Both the position numbers and the translations under genes were made by a program. The notes under the pieces were generated by a model. It had not been told where the DNA came from, did not search any database, and saw nothing but the letters and a program-made list of their open reading frames with translations. Positions 5,307-5,504 of a DNA stretch of 5,504 bases are shown here, piece by piece. The stretch covers positions 1 through 5,504 of the forward strand of contig QNCH01000114.1 of assembly GCA_003645745.1 (NCBI GenBank), given 5' to 3'. The stretch is from Candidatus Omnitrophota bacterium. GTDB lineage: Bacteria; Omnitrophota; Gorgyraeia; B26-G9. Positions within the stretch are counted from its first letter, which is position 1, and each line of letters begins with the position of its first letter.

Positions 5307-5504
5307 AAAAATTTTGTTAGTTGAAGATAATCCAAAATACTTTAAAATGTTAAAAAAACTTTTCGAGAACGAAAAGTATACAATTATTCATACTAAATCA
5401 GGGAAAGAAGTTTTTCAATTGCTTGAGACTAAATTACCTGATTTAGTTATTTTGGATTTAGTATTGCCCGATGTAAGCGGTTTTGATCTTTGTGAGAAAA
5501 TAAA
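5299..5504 (+). CDS. Response regulator receiver domain, 3' end outside window
   Basis: Sixty-eight codons are visible, starting MSEKILLVEDN. The acidic pair E9-D10 and the phosphoacceptor D53 in LVILDLVLPDVSGFDLCEKI are in the standard CheY-like positions, so the receiver domain looks functional as far as it can be read. The downstream part, including the conserved Thr/Ser and Lys and any output domain, lies beyond the window. It is therefore unknown whether this is a stand-alone receiver or a transcription factor or other fused regulator. The ribosome binding site AAGGAG (5288-5293), 5 nt before ATG, is the strongest in the window. The start overlaps the tatD stop by 8 bp, implying co-transcription and probable coupling. 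No histidine kinase is visible, and the signal it senses cannot be inferred. Confidence 0.93.
   Translation, partial: MSEKILLVEDNPKYFKMLKKLFENEKYTIIHTKSGKEVFQLLETKLPDLVILDLVLPDVSGFDLCEKI

Noticed and set aside
5090..5335. Open reading frame on the - strand over the tatD and response regulator junction
   Set aside because: It is the shadow of two well-supported + strand genes.

Overview
The window is AT-rich DNA (roughly one third G+C, judged by eye). It reads almost entirely on the + strand and comes from a bacterial chromosome. From about position 550 onward it is a compact housekeeping block: thymidylate kinase (tmk), DNA polymerase III delta' subunit (holB), a RicT/YaaT-type PSP1 protein, methionyl-tRNA synthetase (metG), a TatD-family metal-dependent nuclease, and the first 68 codons of a response regulator cut by the window edge. 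The order tmk - holB - yaaT - metS - tatD matches the Bacillus subtilis order with its intervening genes (yaaQ, yaaR, yabA and others) missing. The same order is shared by several other bacterial phyla. The protein flavour, low G+C and REP-type transposase remnant would suit an uncultured lineage such as Omnitrophota or Elusimicrobiota, but the phylum cannot be settled from sequence reading alone.

Region by region: 1-400 is a broken REP-associated tyrosine transposase. Its reading frame enters from beyond the left edge, its HUH motif has lost the first histidine (YVH), and a deletion plus frameshift has removed the part expected to hold the catalytic tyrosine. Inside it, at 187-287, lies a striking G+C-rich inverted repeat (two 24-nt arms, 23/24 complementary, each itself a small hairpin) around a 53-nt spacer of about 13% G+C. 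401-549 is non-coding and holds a perfect 11-bp hairpin just before tmk. 550-2068 is tmk and holB, overlapping by 26 bp. 2069-2229 is a structured gap with several short inverted repeats and a possible promoter. 2230-5504 is ricT, metG, tatD and the response regulator, joined by overlaps of 29, 8 and 8 bp, so probably one transcript.

The intact genes cover dTMP phosphorylation, clamp loading at the replication fork, an iron-sulfur-type RNA-processing or regulatory adaptor, Met-tRNA charging and nucleic-acid processing. The only region that looks unusual is the left edge, where a REP-like double palindrome is carried in frame within the remains of a REP transposase. I see no CRISPR array, tRNA, rRNA or convincing new defence or biosynthetic system here.
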